Shown one piece after another: positions 1-5,930 of a stretch of 7,743 nt of DNA; within the stretch, counting starts at the first letter, position 1; every line of letters starts with the position of its first letter. The notes under the pieces are model-generated. The model was not told where the DNA came from, did no database searches, and saw nothing but the letters and a program-made list of their open reading frames with translations. A program made the position numbers and the translations under genes. Origin of the DNA: WHTB01 sp050699035 (lineage in GTDB: Bacteria; Actinomycetota; Actinomycetes; Propionibacteriales; Nocardioidaceae); assembly GCA_050699035.1 (NCBI GenBank), contig JBOHDE010000192.1, positions 1-7,743 on the forward strand, in the 5' to 3' direction.

Positions 1-51
1 GTGTGACGAGTTGGTGCGACACGCCGGCGTGTCGCGACCAACTCGTCACGC
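1..51. repeat. Long near-perfect palindrome between rpmA and the gene off the left edge
   Basis: Positions 3-15 (GTGACGAGTTGGT) pair exactly with 37-49 (ACCAACTCGTCAC). Positions 16-23 (GCGACACG) pair exactly with 28-35 around a CCGG centre. The only irregularity is one unpaired G at 36, so the element is one base short of a perfect 48-base palindrome. Base 1 can also pair with 51. It lies beyond the rpmA terminator, in the gap before the next gene in reading order. It could be a dispersed palindromic repeat of the REP type, a second terminator, or an operator for the downstream gene (expected obg). No U-tract is visible on the minus strand before the window ends, so the terminator reading is not favoured. 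It may extend beyond the left edge. Confidence 0.75.
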
Positions 52-81
52 TCACCGCGGGGCGGGGTGGTGCTGAAACGC

Positions 82-112
82 GAGAAGGCGGGCCGATGCG
101 GCCCGCCTTCTC
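82..112 (-). terminator. Intrinsic terminator of rplU-rpmA
   Basis: A perfect 13-bp stem (GAGAAGGCGGGCC at 82-94 against 100-112) closes a 5-base loop, and one more G-C pair can form inside the loop. It begins 21 bases after the rpmA stop. On the minus strand the stem is followed by GCGTTTCAG, a short and imperfect U-run as is common in high-GC Gram-positives. It should end the rplU-rpmA transcript, so the gene beyond the left edge would need read-through or its own promoter. Confidence 0.85.
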
Positions 113-133
113 ATGCTCGTGCTGCGGCCCGCG

Positions 134-394
134 TCACTCCGTCGCGGCCGGGACGATGTTGACGACCTTGCGGCCGCGCCGGGTGCCGAACTCGACGGCG
201 CCCTCGACCAGCGCGAACAGGGTGTCGTCACCGCCACGACCGACGCCCGTGCCGGGATGGAAGTGGGTGCCACGCTGGCGGACGATGATCTCGCCGGCGT
301 TGACCAGCTGGCCGCCGAACCTCTTCACGCCGAGGCGCTGGGAGTTCGAGTCGCGACCGTTCCTGGTGGACGCAGCGCCCTTTTTGTGTGCCAT
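134..394 (-). CDS. rpmA: 50S ribosomal protein L27 (bL27)
   Basis: Encodes an 86-residue protein, the normal length for L27. This large-subunit protein reaches the peptidyl-transferase centre with its flexible N-terminus and helps place tRNA. The N-terminal MAHKKGAASTRNGRDS and the GVKRFGGQ and IIVRQRGTHFHPG segments are family signatures. The sequence begins directly with MAHKKG, with no N-terminal extension of the kind that needs removal by the Prp protease in Firmicutes. In agreement, there is no prp gene between rplU and rpmA. The ATG is preceded by GAGGA (402-406) with 7-base spacing. Only 20 bases separate it from the rplU stop, so the two genes share one transcript. A strong hairpin terminator follows at 82-112. 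Confidence 0.98.
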   Translation of the reverse strand: MAHKKGAASTRNGRDSNSQRLGVKRFGGQLVNAGEIIVRQRGTHFHPGTGVGRGGDDTLFALVEGAVEFGTRRGRKVVNIVPAATE

Positions 395-414
395 AGCTCA
401 GTCCTCGCTCGAAC

Positions 415-726
415 TCACTGGGTGGAGATGCCGGTGACCTTGACCTGCGTGTAGCGCTGGCGGTGGCCTTGGCGCTTGCGGTAGCCGGTCTTGTTCTTGT
501 ACTTCAAGATGATGATCTTCGGGCCCTTGGTCTCGCCGAGGACCTCCGCGGTCACCGACACCTTGGCGAGCTCGTCGGACCCGGAGGTCACGGTGTCGCC
601 GTCGACCAGGAGGACGGCAGGCAGCTCGAGGCTCTCGCCGACGCCGGTCGCCACCTTGTCGATCTGGATGACGTCGCCGACCGCAACCTTCTGCTGCTGG
701 CCGCCACTGCGCACGATCGCGTACAC
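415..726 (-). CDS. rplU: 50S ribosomal protein L21 (bL21)
   Basis: Encodes 103 residues, the usual length for L21, a 23S-rRNA-binding protein of the large subunit. The opening MYAIVRSGGQQQKVAVGD and the late KIIILKYKNKTGYRKRQGHRQ-type segment are typical of the family. The start is GTG (724-726), chosen because the protein then begins exactly at the conserved MYAIVRSGG. The Shine-Dalgarno match upstream (GAAGAGAG, 737-744) is modest and rather far from the start. The gene is first in a two-gene operon with rpmA. Its own promoter lies about 110 bases upstream (836-865), giving a leader of about 100 bases that contains a strong hairpin. Confidence 0.98.
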   Translation of the reverse strand: MYAIVRSGGQQQKVAVGDVIQIDKVATGVGESLELPAVLLVDGDTVTSGSDELAKVSVTAEVLGETKGPKIIILKYKNKTGYRKRQGHRQRYTQVKVTGISTQ

Positions 727-829
727 CGCGGACTCACTCTCTTCGTCGGGCTGGATTCGGGGCGCGCTCCCCGGCCCGCCGGTCGGCGATGCTGGAAGGC
801 GTGCGAATGGCGCGCAGCACGCACGCCGA
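727..829 (-). promoter_or_regulatory. rplU 5' leader with hairpin
   Basis: This is the inferred untranslated leader from the predicted transcription start (about 829) to the GTG of rplU. Near its 5' end, 798-805 (GGCGTGCG) pairs perfectly with 820-827 (CGCACGCC) to give an 8-bp GC-rich stem with a 14-base loop. A smaller 4-bp hairpin can form at 759-772. Many ribosomal-protein operons are feedback-controlled by a structured leader bound by one of their own products. Whether this one is so controlled is inference. I do not recognise it as the known Firmicutes L21 leader. It could instead simply stabilise the 5' end against RNase E. Confidence 0.45.
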
Positions 830-853
830 GGGTCGAGTCTACGGACTCGGCCC
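830..853. promoter_or_regulatory. Inverted repeat over the rplU -10 box
   Basis: CGAGTC (834-839) pairs with GACTCG (844-849) around TACG. The symmetry continues through GGG (830-832) and CCC (851-853), with only the 833/850 pair imperfect (a T-G wobble). It covers the whole predicted -10 hexamer (836-841) and reaches into the spacer. It may be a repressor or activator operator for rplU-rpmA. Alternatively, it is the terminator hairpin of the upstream secreted-protein gene, whose stop lies 43 bases before it. No U-run follows it on the minus strand. Confidence 0.5.
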
Positions 854-865
854 GGTTGGGGTCAA
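836..865 (-). promoter_or_regulatory. SigA-type promoter of rplU-rpmA
   Basis: Read on the minus strand, TTGACC (860-865) and TAGACT (836-841) are separated by 18 bases, close to the vegetative consensus of high-GC Gram-positives. Transcription should start near 829. The promoter starts 31 bases beyond the stop of the upstream secreted-protein gene, so rplU-rpmA can be expressed independently of rne and of that gene. This is a sequence-only prediction, but the -35 hexamer is clearly better than the GC-rich background. Confidence 0.7.
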
Positions 866-896
866 AATGACGCCGTACGCGGTCGGGCGGAGCCGG

Positions 897-1859
897 TCAG
901 TAGAGCAGGTAGTCCACCAGCACCGACCGGGTGTCGAACAACCGGGCGGTGTCGTGGCTGTCCCCCCAGGTCGCCGATCGCCCGAGGTAGATGTCGGTCG
1001 GCCGGGCCCGACCTGAGCCCGTGTGGATACGGACGTACGCGCCGGCGGTCAGCCACTTGGTGGGCAGGGTGAGCGTCCTGCCGTACCGGTTCGTCAGTCG
1101 CCAGCTCTTCAGGTTGAGCGAGACCCGACCGGTGTTTCGCACCGTGACGTACTCGTCGCCGGTCGGGTGCACGGACACGACTCGAGCCTGGTAGATGTTG
1201 ATCGGCATCTCCGGGCTGCTGACCTGCAGCCGACCGTCGTCGGCGGGCAACGTCACGCGGTATCTCAGCCGACCGGTCCTGCGCGCCTGGTACTCGAGGG
1301 TGAACGGGTCCCCGCTGACACGGTCCAGGGTCTCGGACCTGACCGCCACCCAGCCCTGCGCGGTGTCGCTCCACTGCTGCAGGCGCACCGGCGTGCCGTC
1401 TCTCCGCGGCGCCACCGAGACCGAGAAGCTGAAGAGAGAGGCGAGTGCCGCGTTGCCACTCGACGCCTTCGCCGTCAGTGCGGGACGGACCTGCACGACG
1501 ACGTCCGGGGACTGGACCGTCGTGCCAGGGACCCGCCAGTGGTACGTCGTCGCGTTCTCCGGCCGATGCACCGTCGATGCCGCACCGGTGGAGTCGGTCG
1601 TCACCGCCCCTACGAGTGCGAAGACGCCACCGAACGGCTGGGCCCACAGCTCCACCTGGCTGTCGGCCACGGGCGAGCCGGCCTCGTCGGTCAGCACACC
1701 CGAGAGACCCGCGTCCTGCGGCCAGGTCGTCACCGTTGTGCTCGCGACGATCGTCATGTCGGCAGGAGCACCAGTCGCGGCGACGACCGGCGGACCGAGT
1801 GAGAGACCGGCCAAGACGGCTACACCGACTGCCCCTCGAACTGCTCTGCCTGGGCGCAC
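897..1859 (-). CDS. Secreted protein with C-terminal lamin-tail domain
   Basis: Encodes about 320 residues. The first 30 or so form a signal peptide: Arg-rich start, hydrophobic AVGVAVLAGLSLGPPVV, then small residues (AATGA) for cleavage. There is no lipobox Cys and no later membrane segment, so it should be exported. Residues 36-125 look like an Ig-like repeat (SGVLTDEAGSPVADSQVELW, then TTYHWRVPGT). Residues 140-225 form a second beta-rich unit (RLRYRVTLP). Residues 225-320 match a lamin-tail domain: EYVTVRNTGRVSLNLKSWRL, TLPTKWLTAGAYVRIHTGSG, DTARLFDTRSVLVDYL. Such domains occur in extracellular proteins and nucleases, but no catalytic domain is visible, so the substrate is unknown. I chose the GTG at 1857-1859 because GAGG lies 7 bases upstream and a compact signal peptide results. 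A TTG at 1902-1904 in frame would add 15 residues but place a strong palindrome inside the gene. It is an accessory gene between rne and rplU. Confidence 0.8.
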   Translation of the reverse strand: MRPGRAVRGAVGVAVLAGLSLGPPVVAATGAPADMTIVASTTVTTWPQDAGLSGVLTDEAGSPVADSQVELWAQPFGGVFALVGAVTTDSTGAASTVHRPENATTYHWRVPGTTVQSPDVVVQVRPALTAKASSGNAALASLFSFSVSVAPRRDGTPVRLQQWSDTAQGWVAVRSETLDRVSGDPFTLEYQARRTGRLRYRVTLPADDGRLQVSSPEMPINIYQARVVSVHPTGDEYVTVRNTGRVSLNLKSWRLTNRYGRTLTLPTKWLTAGAYVRIHTGSGRARPTDIYLGRSATWGDSHDTARLFDTRSVLVDYLLY

Positions 1860-1873
1860 GCGACCACCTCGTA

Positions 1874-1899
1874 GGCGTGGGGCCGCGCGGCCCCACGCC
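1874..1899 (-). terminator. Perfect 26-base palindrome after rne, likely terminator
   Basis: Thirteen bases (GGCGTGGGGCCGC) are followed directly by their exact reverse complement, so all 26 bases are symmetric. As RNA this folds to an 11-bp stem with a 4-base loop. It lies 65 bases beyond the rne stop (1965) and 3 bases before the Shine-Dalgarno of the secreted-protein gene. The simplest reading is a U-less terminator for rne. If instead transcription starts at a weak TATCTT (1903-1908) just upstream, the hairpin would sit at the 5' end of the downstream mRNA and could mask its ribosome binding site. As DNA it could be an operator. Confidence 0.6.
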
Positions 1900-1902
1900 A
1901 GC

Positions 1903-1908
1903 AAGATA
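1903..1908 (-). promoter_or_regulatory. Possible -10 box of the secreted-protein gene
   Basis: TATCTT on the minus strand fits the TANNNT pattern. The hexamer 17 bases upstream (CTGAGC) matches the -35 consensus only in TGA. Transcription would start near 1896, inside the 26-base palindrome. This is weak evidence; the gene could also be read through from rne. Confidence 0.25.
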
Positions 1909-1964
1909 GACCTGTCAGCGCGCCGGCTCAGGGTTTCGCCGGGATTGCTCCCTACGACAGCTCC

Positions 1965-4829
1965 CTACTGGGGCGGGCCCGCGGGACGGGTGGCTGCCCG
2001 GCGCCGGGCACGGCGGGGCGCCGCTGGCTCGGAAGTCGGCTCCGTGACCGGCTCTGTCATCGGCTCTGTCACCGGCTCTGTCACCTGCTGGGGCTCCGGT
2101 TGGAGTTCGGGCTGAACCGCCGGCTCGACCGTGGCGGTCGGCTCGATCGGGGCCTCGGCAGGTTGCTCGGCGGCAGGTTGCTCAGCTTTGCCCTGCGACC
2201 TGCTGGCCCGGCGGCGCTGCCGCTTGGGCGGCTCCGCGGCCGCCTCGGGAGCGGGCTCGGGACTGGTCTCCGCTGGCACCTCGGGTGCCGGCGAGGACGC
2301 CTCCGGCTCACCCTCCGGTCCAGCGTCCGCCTGCACCTCGGCCGCAGGCTCGTCCTTGGGCTCGTCGTTGGGCCGCCGTTGGCGCTTCGGCCGATCACCC
2401 TTCGGCTTCTCGTCCTTCGGCTTGTCGTCGGCGGACGCGTCGGCCTGGTCCTGATCCCGTGCCTGCTTCGGCTGGTCCGACTTGGCCTGCGCCCGGTCGC
2501 CGTTGTCGTCGCCGCCGCGACGCCGGCCGCGCTTGCCGCGACGCGGCTCGTCATCGTCCCGCTTGGTCTTCTTCGGCTCGACCGGCTCGTGGTGCACGTG
2601 GAGGCCGCGGCCCTGACAGTGCTCGCAGGTCTCGCTGAACGCTTCGAGCAGGCCGGTGCCGATCCGCTTGCGGGTCATCTGCACGAGCCCGAGCGAGGTG
2701 ACCTCGGCCACCTGGTGCTTGGTACGGTCCCGGCCGAGGCACTCGATCAGCCGACGCAGCACGAGGTCGCGGTTGCTCTCGAGCACCATGTCGATGAAGT
2801 CGACCACGATGATGCCGCCGATGTCGCGCAGCCGGAGCTGGCGGACGATCTCCTCGGCCGCCTCGAGGTTGTTCTTGGTGACGGTCTCCTCGAGGTTGCC
2901 GCCAGAGCCGGTGAACTTGCCGGTGTTGACGTCGACCACGGTCATCGCCTCGGTGCGGTCGATCACCAGCGACCCGCCGCTGGGCAGGAAGACCTTGCGG
3001 TCGAGACCCTTGGCGATCTGCTCGTCGACGCGGTACGACGCGAACACGTCACCCTCGTCAGTCCAGCGCTCGACCCGGTCCATCAGGTCGGGCGCGACGT
3101 GTGCGACGTACCCCTCGATCGTGTCCCACGCGTCGTCGCCCGAGACCACGAGCTTGCCGAAGTCTTCGGTGAACAGGTCACGGATCACCTTGACCATCAG
3201 GTCCGGCTCGCCGTACAGCAGGTTGGGTGCCTGCCCTGCCTCGACCTTCTTCTCGATGTCTTCCCAGCGGGCGGTCAGCCGGGCGACGTCGCGCCGCAGC
3301 TCGTCCTCGCTGGCGCCCTCGGCGGCGGTACGGATGATCACGCCGGCGTCGTCGGGCAGGATCTCTTTGAGCAGACTCTTCAGCCGGTTGCGCTCGGTGT
3401 CAGGCAGCTTGCGGCTGATGCCGGAGGTCTGGCCGTCCGGCACGTACACCAGGTAGCGGCCGGGCAGGCTGACCTGGCTGGTGAGTCGGGCGCCCTTGTG
3501 GCCGATCGGGTCCTTGGTGACCTGCGTGAGCACCGGCTGGCCCGACTTGAGGGCACTCTCGATCCGTCGCGGCTGGCCGTTGCTGCCCAGCGCGCTCCAG
3601 TTGACCTCGCCGGCGTAGAGCACGGCGTTGCGGCCCTTGCCGATGTCGACGAACGCCGCCTCCATGCTGGGCAGGACGTTCTGGACCCGGCCGAGGTAGA
3701 CGTTGCCGATCAGCGAGGTCTGCGACTCCCGGGCCACGTAGTGCTCGACCAGCATCTTGTCCTCGAGCACCGCGATCTGGGTGAGGTCGTCGCGCTGACG
3801 TACGACCATCACCCGCTCCACCGACTCGCGACGGGCCAGGAACTCGGCCTCGGACACGATCGGCGGGCGCCTACGGCCGGCCTCACGACCCTCCCGGCGA
3901 CGCTGCTTCTTGGCCTCGAGCCGGGTGGATCCGCTGACGCCAGTGATCTCGTCGTCGCTGGACTTGCGCGGCTCGCGGACGCGGACCACGGTGTTGGTCG
4001 GGTCGTCCGGCGACCCGTCAGCGCCCTCGCCGGAGCGGCGGCGGCGGCGACGGCGGCGGGTGGCGCCGGAGCCGCCCTCGCCAGCGTCGTCTCCTTCGTC
4101 GCTGTCTCCGGACTTGTTCGTGGACTTGTCGGTGGACTTGTCAGCGGACTTGTCAGCGGACTTGTCGGCCGGCTGCTCCGCGCCGCCGTCGCCTGAAGCG
4201 CCGTCCTCGGCACCGTCGGACTGGCCGCCCTTGCGCCGGCGCCGGCCACCGCGGCGACGACGCCTACGGGTGCCGTCACCTTCGTCGCCCTGGTCGTCGT
4301 CCTGGTCGCCCCGACCCTCGGCCCGGTCGTCGGCAGCCTTGCCGGACGCCTTACCGGACGCCTTGTTGGGTTCGTCCTGCGCCGGCTCGTCGCGCGGCGA
4401 CTCCGCCTCGGGAGCCGTCTTCTTGGCCGCGCGCTTACGCGGCACGGCCTTGACCGGGTCCGGCGGCTGGAACAACAGCGACGTGGCGGACTGAGCGGCG
4501 CCGTCGGTCGCGGCCTCCTCGACCGCCGCCGACTGCGCGGCCTTCTTGGCGGCCTTCTTGGCCGGTGCCTTCTTCGCGGCCGTCTTCTTCGTGGCTGTCT
4601 TCTTCGCCGGAGCCTGGTCGGCGATGGGCAGCTCGGCAGAAGCGTCCGCCGTACTCGGCGCCGTTGCCTTCTTGGTCGCGGCCTTCTTCGCCGTTGCCTT
4701 CTTGGCGGCCTTCTTGGCCGGTGCCTTCTTGGTTGTCTTCTTGGCCGGTGCCTCGTCTGTCATGGCCACGGAGGTGGCGTCAGACGATGAGGTCTGTTCC
4801 GGAGTCTGGTCTGACTCGTGGTCGAGCAT
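1965..4829 (-). CDS. rne: Ribonuclease E/G
   Basis: Encodes a 954-residue single-strand endoribonuclease that starts mRNA decay and matures rRNA and tRNA, probably scaffolding a degradosome. Residues 1-330 are disordered: Lys/Ala-rich (28-98), then Arg clusters (188-199, 258-265). The core follows: an S1-type domain (about 372-455, IGNVYLGRVQNVLPSMEAAF), the 5'-sensor motif GVIIRTA (496-502; R500/T501 match E. coli R169/T170), and the catalytic DNase-I-like domain. D633 (VVDVN) and D677 (VVDFID) match E. coli D303 and D346, and N-L-E-E-T and LRLRDIGG are conserved. C735 and C738 (CEHC) form the zinc-link for dimerisation or tetramerisation. Residues 750-954 are a second disordered tail, first Arg/Asp/Lys- then Glu/Pro-rich. 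The ATG has GAGGGAG (4837-4843) 7 bases upstream. No active-site residue is missing. Family neighbours are DUF2344 upstream and L21/L27 downstream. Confidence 0.97.
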   Translation of the reverse strand: MLDHESDQTPEQTSSSDATSVAMTDEAPAKKTTKKAPAKKAAKKATAKKAATKKATAPSTADASAELPIADQAPAKKTATKKTAAKKAPAKKAAKKAAQSAAVEEAATDGAAQSATSLLFQPPDPVKAVPRKRAAKKTAPEAESPRDEPAQDEPNKASGKASGKAADDRAEGRGDQDDDQGDEGDGTRRRRRRGGRRRRKGGQSDGAEDGASGDGGAEQPADKSADKSADKSTDKSTNKSGDSDEGDDAGEGGSGATRRRRRRRRSGEGADGSPDDPTNTVVRVREPRKSSDDEITGVSGSTRLEAKKQRRREGREAGRRRPPIVSEAEFLARRESVERVMVVRQRDDLTQIAVLEDKMLVEHYVARESQTSLIGNVYLGRVQNVLPSMEAAFVDIGKGRNAVLYAGEVNWSALGSNGQPRRIESALKSGQPVLTQVTKDPIGHKGARLTSQVSLPGRYLVYVPDGQTSGISRKLPDTERNRLKSLLKEILPDDAGVIIRTAAEGASEDELRRDVARLTARWEDIEKKVEAGQAPNLLYGEPDLMVKVIRDLFTEDFGKLVVSGDDAWDTIEGYVAHVAPDLMDRVERWTDEGDVFASYRVDEQIAKGLDRKVFLPSGGSLVIDRTEAMTVVDVNTGKFTGSGGNLEETVTKNNLEAAEEIVRQLRLRDIGGIIVVDFIDMVLESNRDLVLRRLIECLGRDRTKHQVAEVTSLGLVQMTRKRIGTGLLEAFSETCEHCQGRGLHVHHEPVEPKKTKRDDDEPRRGKRGRRRGGDDNGDRAQAKSDQPKQARDQDQADASADDKPKDEKPKGDRPKRQRRPNDEPKDEPAAEVQADAGPEGEPEASSPAPEVPAETSPEPAPEAAAEPPKRQRRRASRSQGKAEQPAAEQPAEAPIEPTATVEPAVQPELQPEPQQVTEPVTEPMTEPVTEPTSEPAAPRRARRRAATRPAGPPQ
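2037..2081. repeat. 12-base tandem repeat coding (T-E-P-x) in the RNase E tail
   Basis: About four degenerate 12-base units (consensus on the + strand GTCACCGGCTCT) encode the TEPV TEPM TEPV TEP stretch at residues 917-931 near the RNase E C-terminus. Such units can change number by replication slippage. The affected part is disordered and outside the catalytic core. Confidence 0.75.
4110..4166. repeat. 12-base tandem repeat coding (D-K-S-x) in the RNase E N-terminal region
   Basis: Four to five 12-base units built on GACTTGTC plus four variable bases (+ strand) encode DKSA DKSA DKST DKST NKS, residues 222-240. The unit nearest the start and the two after it are nearly identical at DNA level, which points to recent slippage duplication. 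It lies between two Arg-rich clusters in the disordered N-terminal extension. Confidence 0.75.
4536..4742. repeat. Low-complexity Lys/Ala repeat region of rne
   Basis: Residues 30-98 of RNase E are repeats of the type KKAPAKKAAKKA, encoded by recurring GCCTTCTTGGC-like blocks on the + strand. They resemble the C-terminal tails of histone H1 and of actinobacterial HU proteins, which bind nucleic acid through charge. A role in RNA binding or condensation is inference. Confidence 0.7.
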
Positions 4830-4844
4830 GCGCTCTCTCCCTCG

Positions 4845-4874
4845 GCCCCCGGGCGCGATGCGCCGCGCGGGGGC
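4845..4874 (-). promoter_or_regulatory. Hairpin in the rne leader
   Basis: GCCCCC (4845-4850) pairs with GGGGGC (4869-4874), and inside it GCGC (4853-4856) can pair with GCGC (4860-4863). On the minus strand this lies just upstream of the rne Shine-Dalgarno (4837-4843), with one base between. In E. coli the rne leader contains hairpins through which RNase E limits its own mRNA. A similar role here is only a possibility. The 141-base gap (4830-4970) shows no convincing promoter hexamers. Confidence 0.4.
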
Positions 4875-4952
4875 TCTGTGTGTCGTCGTCGTCCCCGGTG
4901 TCTGACCGGCGGCGACGAAAGCCTGCGGTGTCGCCCCTTGCTCGCCGGCTCA

Positions 4953-4969
4953 CGCCACGAAGCGTGGCG
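4953..4969 (-). terminator. Hairpin directly after the DUF2344 gene
   Basis: CGCCACG (4953-4959) pairs perfectly with CGTGGCG (4963-4969) around a 3-base loop. On the minus strand it begins one base after the TGA of the DUF2344 gene. No U-run follows, as in many actinobacterial terminators, so it may reduce rather than stop transcription into rne. Confidence 0.55.
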
Positions 4970-4970
4970 C

Positions 4971-5795
4971 TCAGGGCTCGCGCAGAGCGGCGACGTCCTC
5001 TGCTCGGTGCATCGAAGCAGGCGGCCGCTCGACCGCCGCGGTCGTGGACTCGTGGTGAGCCGCGTCGCGGTCGGGCGTCAGCGGGTCGCCCACCGTGCCG
5101 GTCTGTCGATCGAGCGGTCCCTGCGCCAGTCGGGTGTGCAACGGAGGCACACCTGGCACCAGGCCACCAGTCTCGCGCAGTCCGGCGAGTACGTCGTCGG
5201 GCCTCACGGACGGGGTTCCGTGCCGAAGGACCAACTCAAGTATCGCACACTCACCCCCGTCGTCTTGACCACCAGCCGCCGAGAGCGTCACCACGGCCGC
5301 TCGGCAGTCGAAAGTCCGGAGGCCCTTCTTGGTCATCCGCTCGACCTCGATGCTGTCGCTGGCCAGGAATGCGCGGACCGCGTTCTCGGCGACGTTCAGG
5401 GGCACGCCGGGGAGCCGCACCCGCCACCGGCTCGCCTCCAGCCGATCCGCCAGCGAGCCGCGCCCGGCGACCACGACCGTCACGATGTCGAGGCCGTCGG
5501 GCAGCGCGGCGTCGAGGTCGCGGCGTACGTCGTCGGGGTCGCGTACCTCGCGGAGCCCGATCTCCAGGTACTCCGCCTCGCTGGCCGCGCCGGTGGGCGA
5601 CGCGTTGGCGTACGAGATCCGCGGATGCGGGTTGAACCCGGACGAGTAGGCGGTCGGGATGCCGGCCCGATGCACCGCCCGCTCCAGGGCACGGCTGAAG
5701 TCGCGGTGGCTGGTGAACCGCAGCCGCCCGCGCTTGGCGTACTGGAGGCGTAGCTTCTGCACCGGGGGTGCTTGCTGGACGGGCTGGTCTGGCAC
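4971..5795 (-). CDS. DUF2344 / TIGR03936 family protein
   Basis: Encodes 274 residues from the GTG at 5793-5795. The conserved block begins near residue 14: KLRLQYAKRGRLRFTSHRDFSRALERA, then YSSGFNPHPRISYANASPTGAASEAEYLEIGL. This is the signature of the radical-SAM-linked DUF2344 family, whose biochemical role I do not know. The family is found beside or fused to the radical SAM protein that here precedes it. The last 55 or so residues (after GVPPLHTRLAQG) are polar and low in predicted structure, which looks like a lineage-specific tail. The start was chosen because the domain begins shortly after it and because a TAGTGT -10 box ends exactly 7 bases before the GTG, the spacing for a leaderless mRNA. 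The frame stays open upstream to 6155, but only by lacking stops. rne follows after 141 bases. Confidence 0.88.
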   Translation of the reverse strand: MPDQPVQQAPPVQKLRLQYAKRGRLRFTSHRDFSRALERAVHRAGIPTAYSSGFNPHPRISYANASPTGAASEAEYLEIGLREVRDPDDVRRDLDAALPDGLDIVTVVVAGRGSLADRLEASRWRVRLPGVPLNVAENAVRAFLASDSIEVERMTKKGLRTFDCRAAVVTLSAAGGQDDGGECAILELVLRHGTPSVRPDDVLAGLRETGGLVPGVPPLHTRLAQGPLDRQTGTVGDPLTPDRDAAHHESTTAAVERPPASMHRAEDVAALREP

Positions 5796-5829
5796 GGCTC
5801 CGACACTATCCGGACGGTGGTCGGGACAA
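5796..5829 (-). promoter_or_regulatory. Leaderless promoter of the DUF2344 gene
   Basis: On the minus strand a TAGTGT -10 box (5803-5808) is followed by 7 bases and then the GTG start, so transcription would begin at or next to the first codon. The upstream hexamer is TTGTCC (5824-5829) with a 15-base spacer, or CTTGTC with 16. The only purine-rich run nearby, GGAG, is 2 bases from the GTG, too close to act as a ribosome site. Leaderless mRNAs are common in Actinomycetes. Confidence 0.5.
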
Positions 5830-5930
5830 GTCCTCCAGGCGGACGTGCCGTCGGCCACCAGCGGTGCGACCTCGGCGACGAACCGCTCGCGCAGCGCCCA
5901 GTGGTCGCCGGCTGGGACCGAGGTCGAATT

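Noticed and set aside
1860..1904. TTG start adding 15 residues to the secreted protein
   Set aside because: It would put the perfect 26-base palindrome inside the coding region, whereas the GTG at 1859 has a good ribosome site and gives a normal signal peptide.
1023..2115. Overlapping + strand open frames of 259 and 306 codons opposite the secreted-protein gene
   Set aside because: They are rich in Arg, Ser and Thr, lack domains, and are antisense to a gene with a clear signal peptide and lamin-tail domain.
2100..4196. 698-codon open frame on the + strand opposite rne
   Set aside because: It lies entirely antisense to the well-supported RNase E core, its product is a Leu/Gly/Arg/Val/Asp-rich sequence with no recognisable domain, and long stop-free shadow frames are expected in GC-rich coding DNA.
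4565..5753. + strand open frames spanning the rne-DUF2344 gap
   Set aside because: Arg/Pro/Ser-rich products without domains that cross two supported minus-strand genes; they are shadows.
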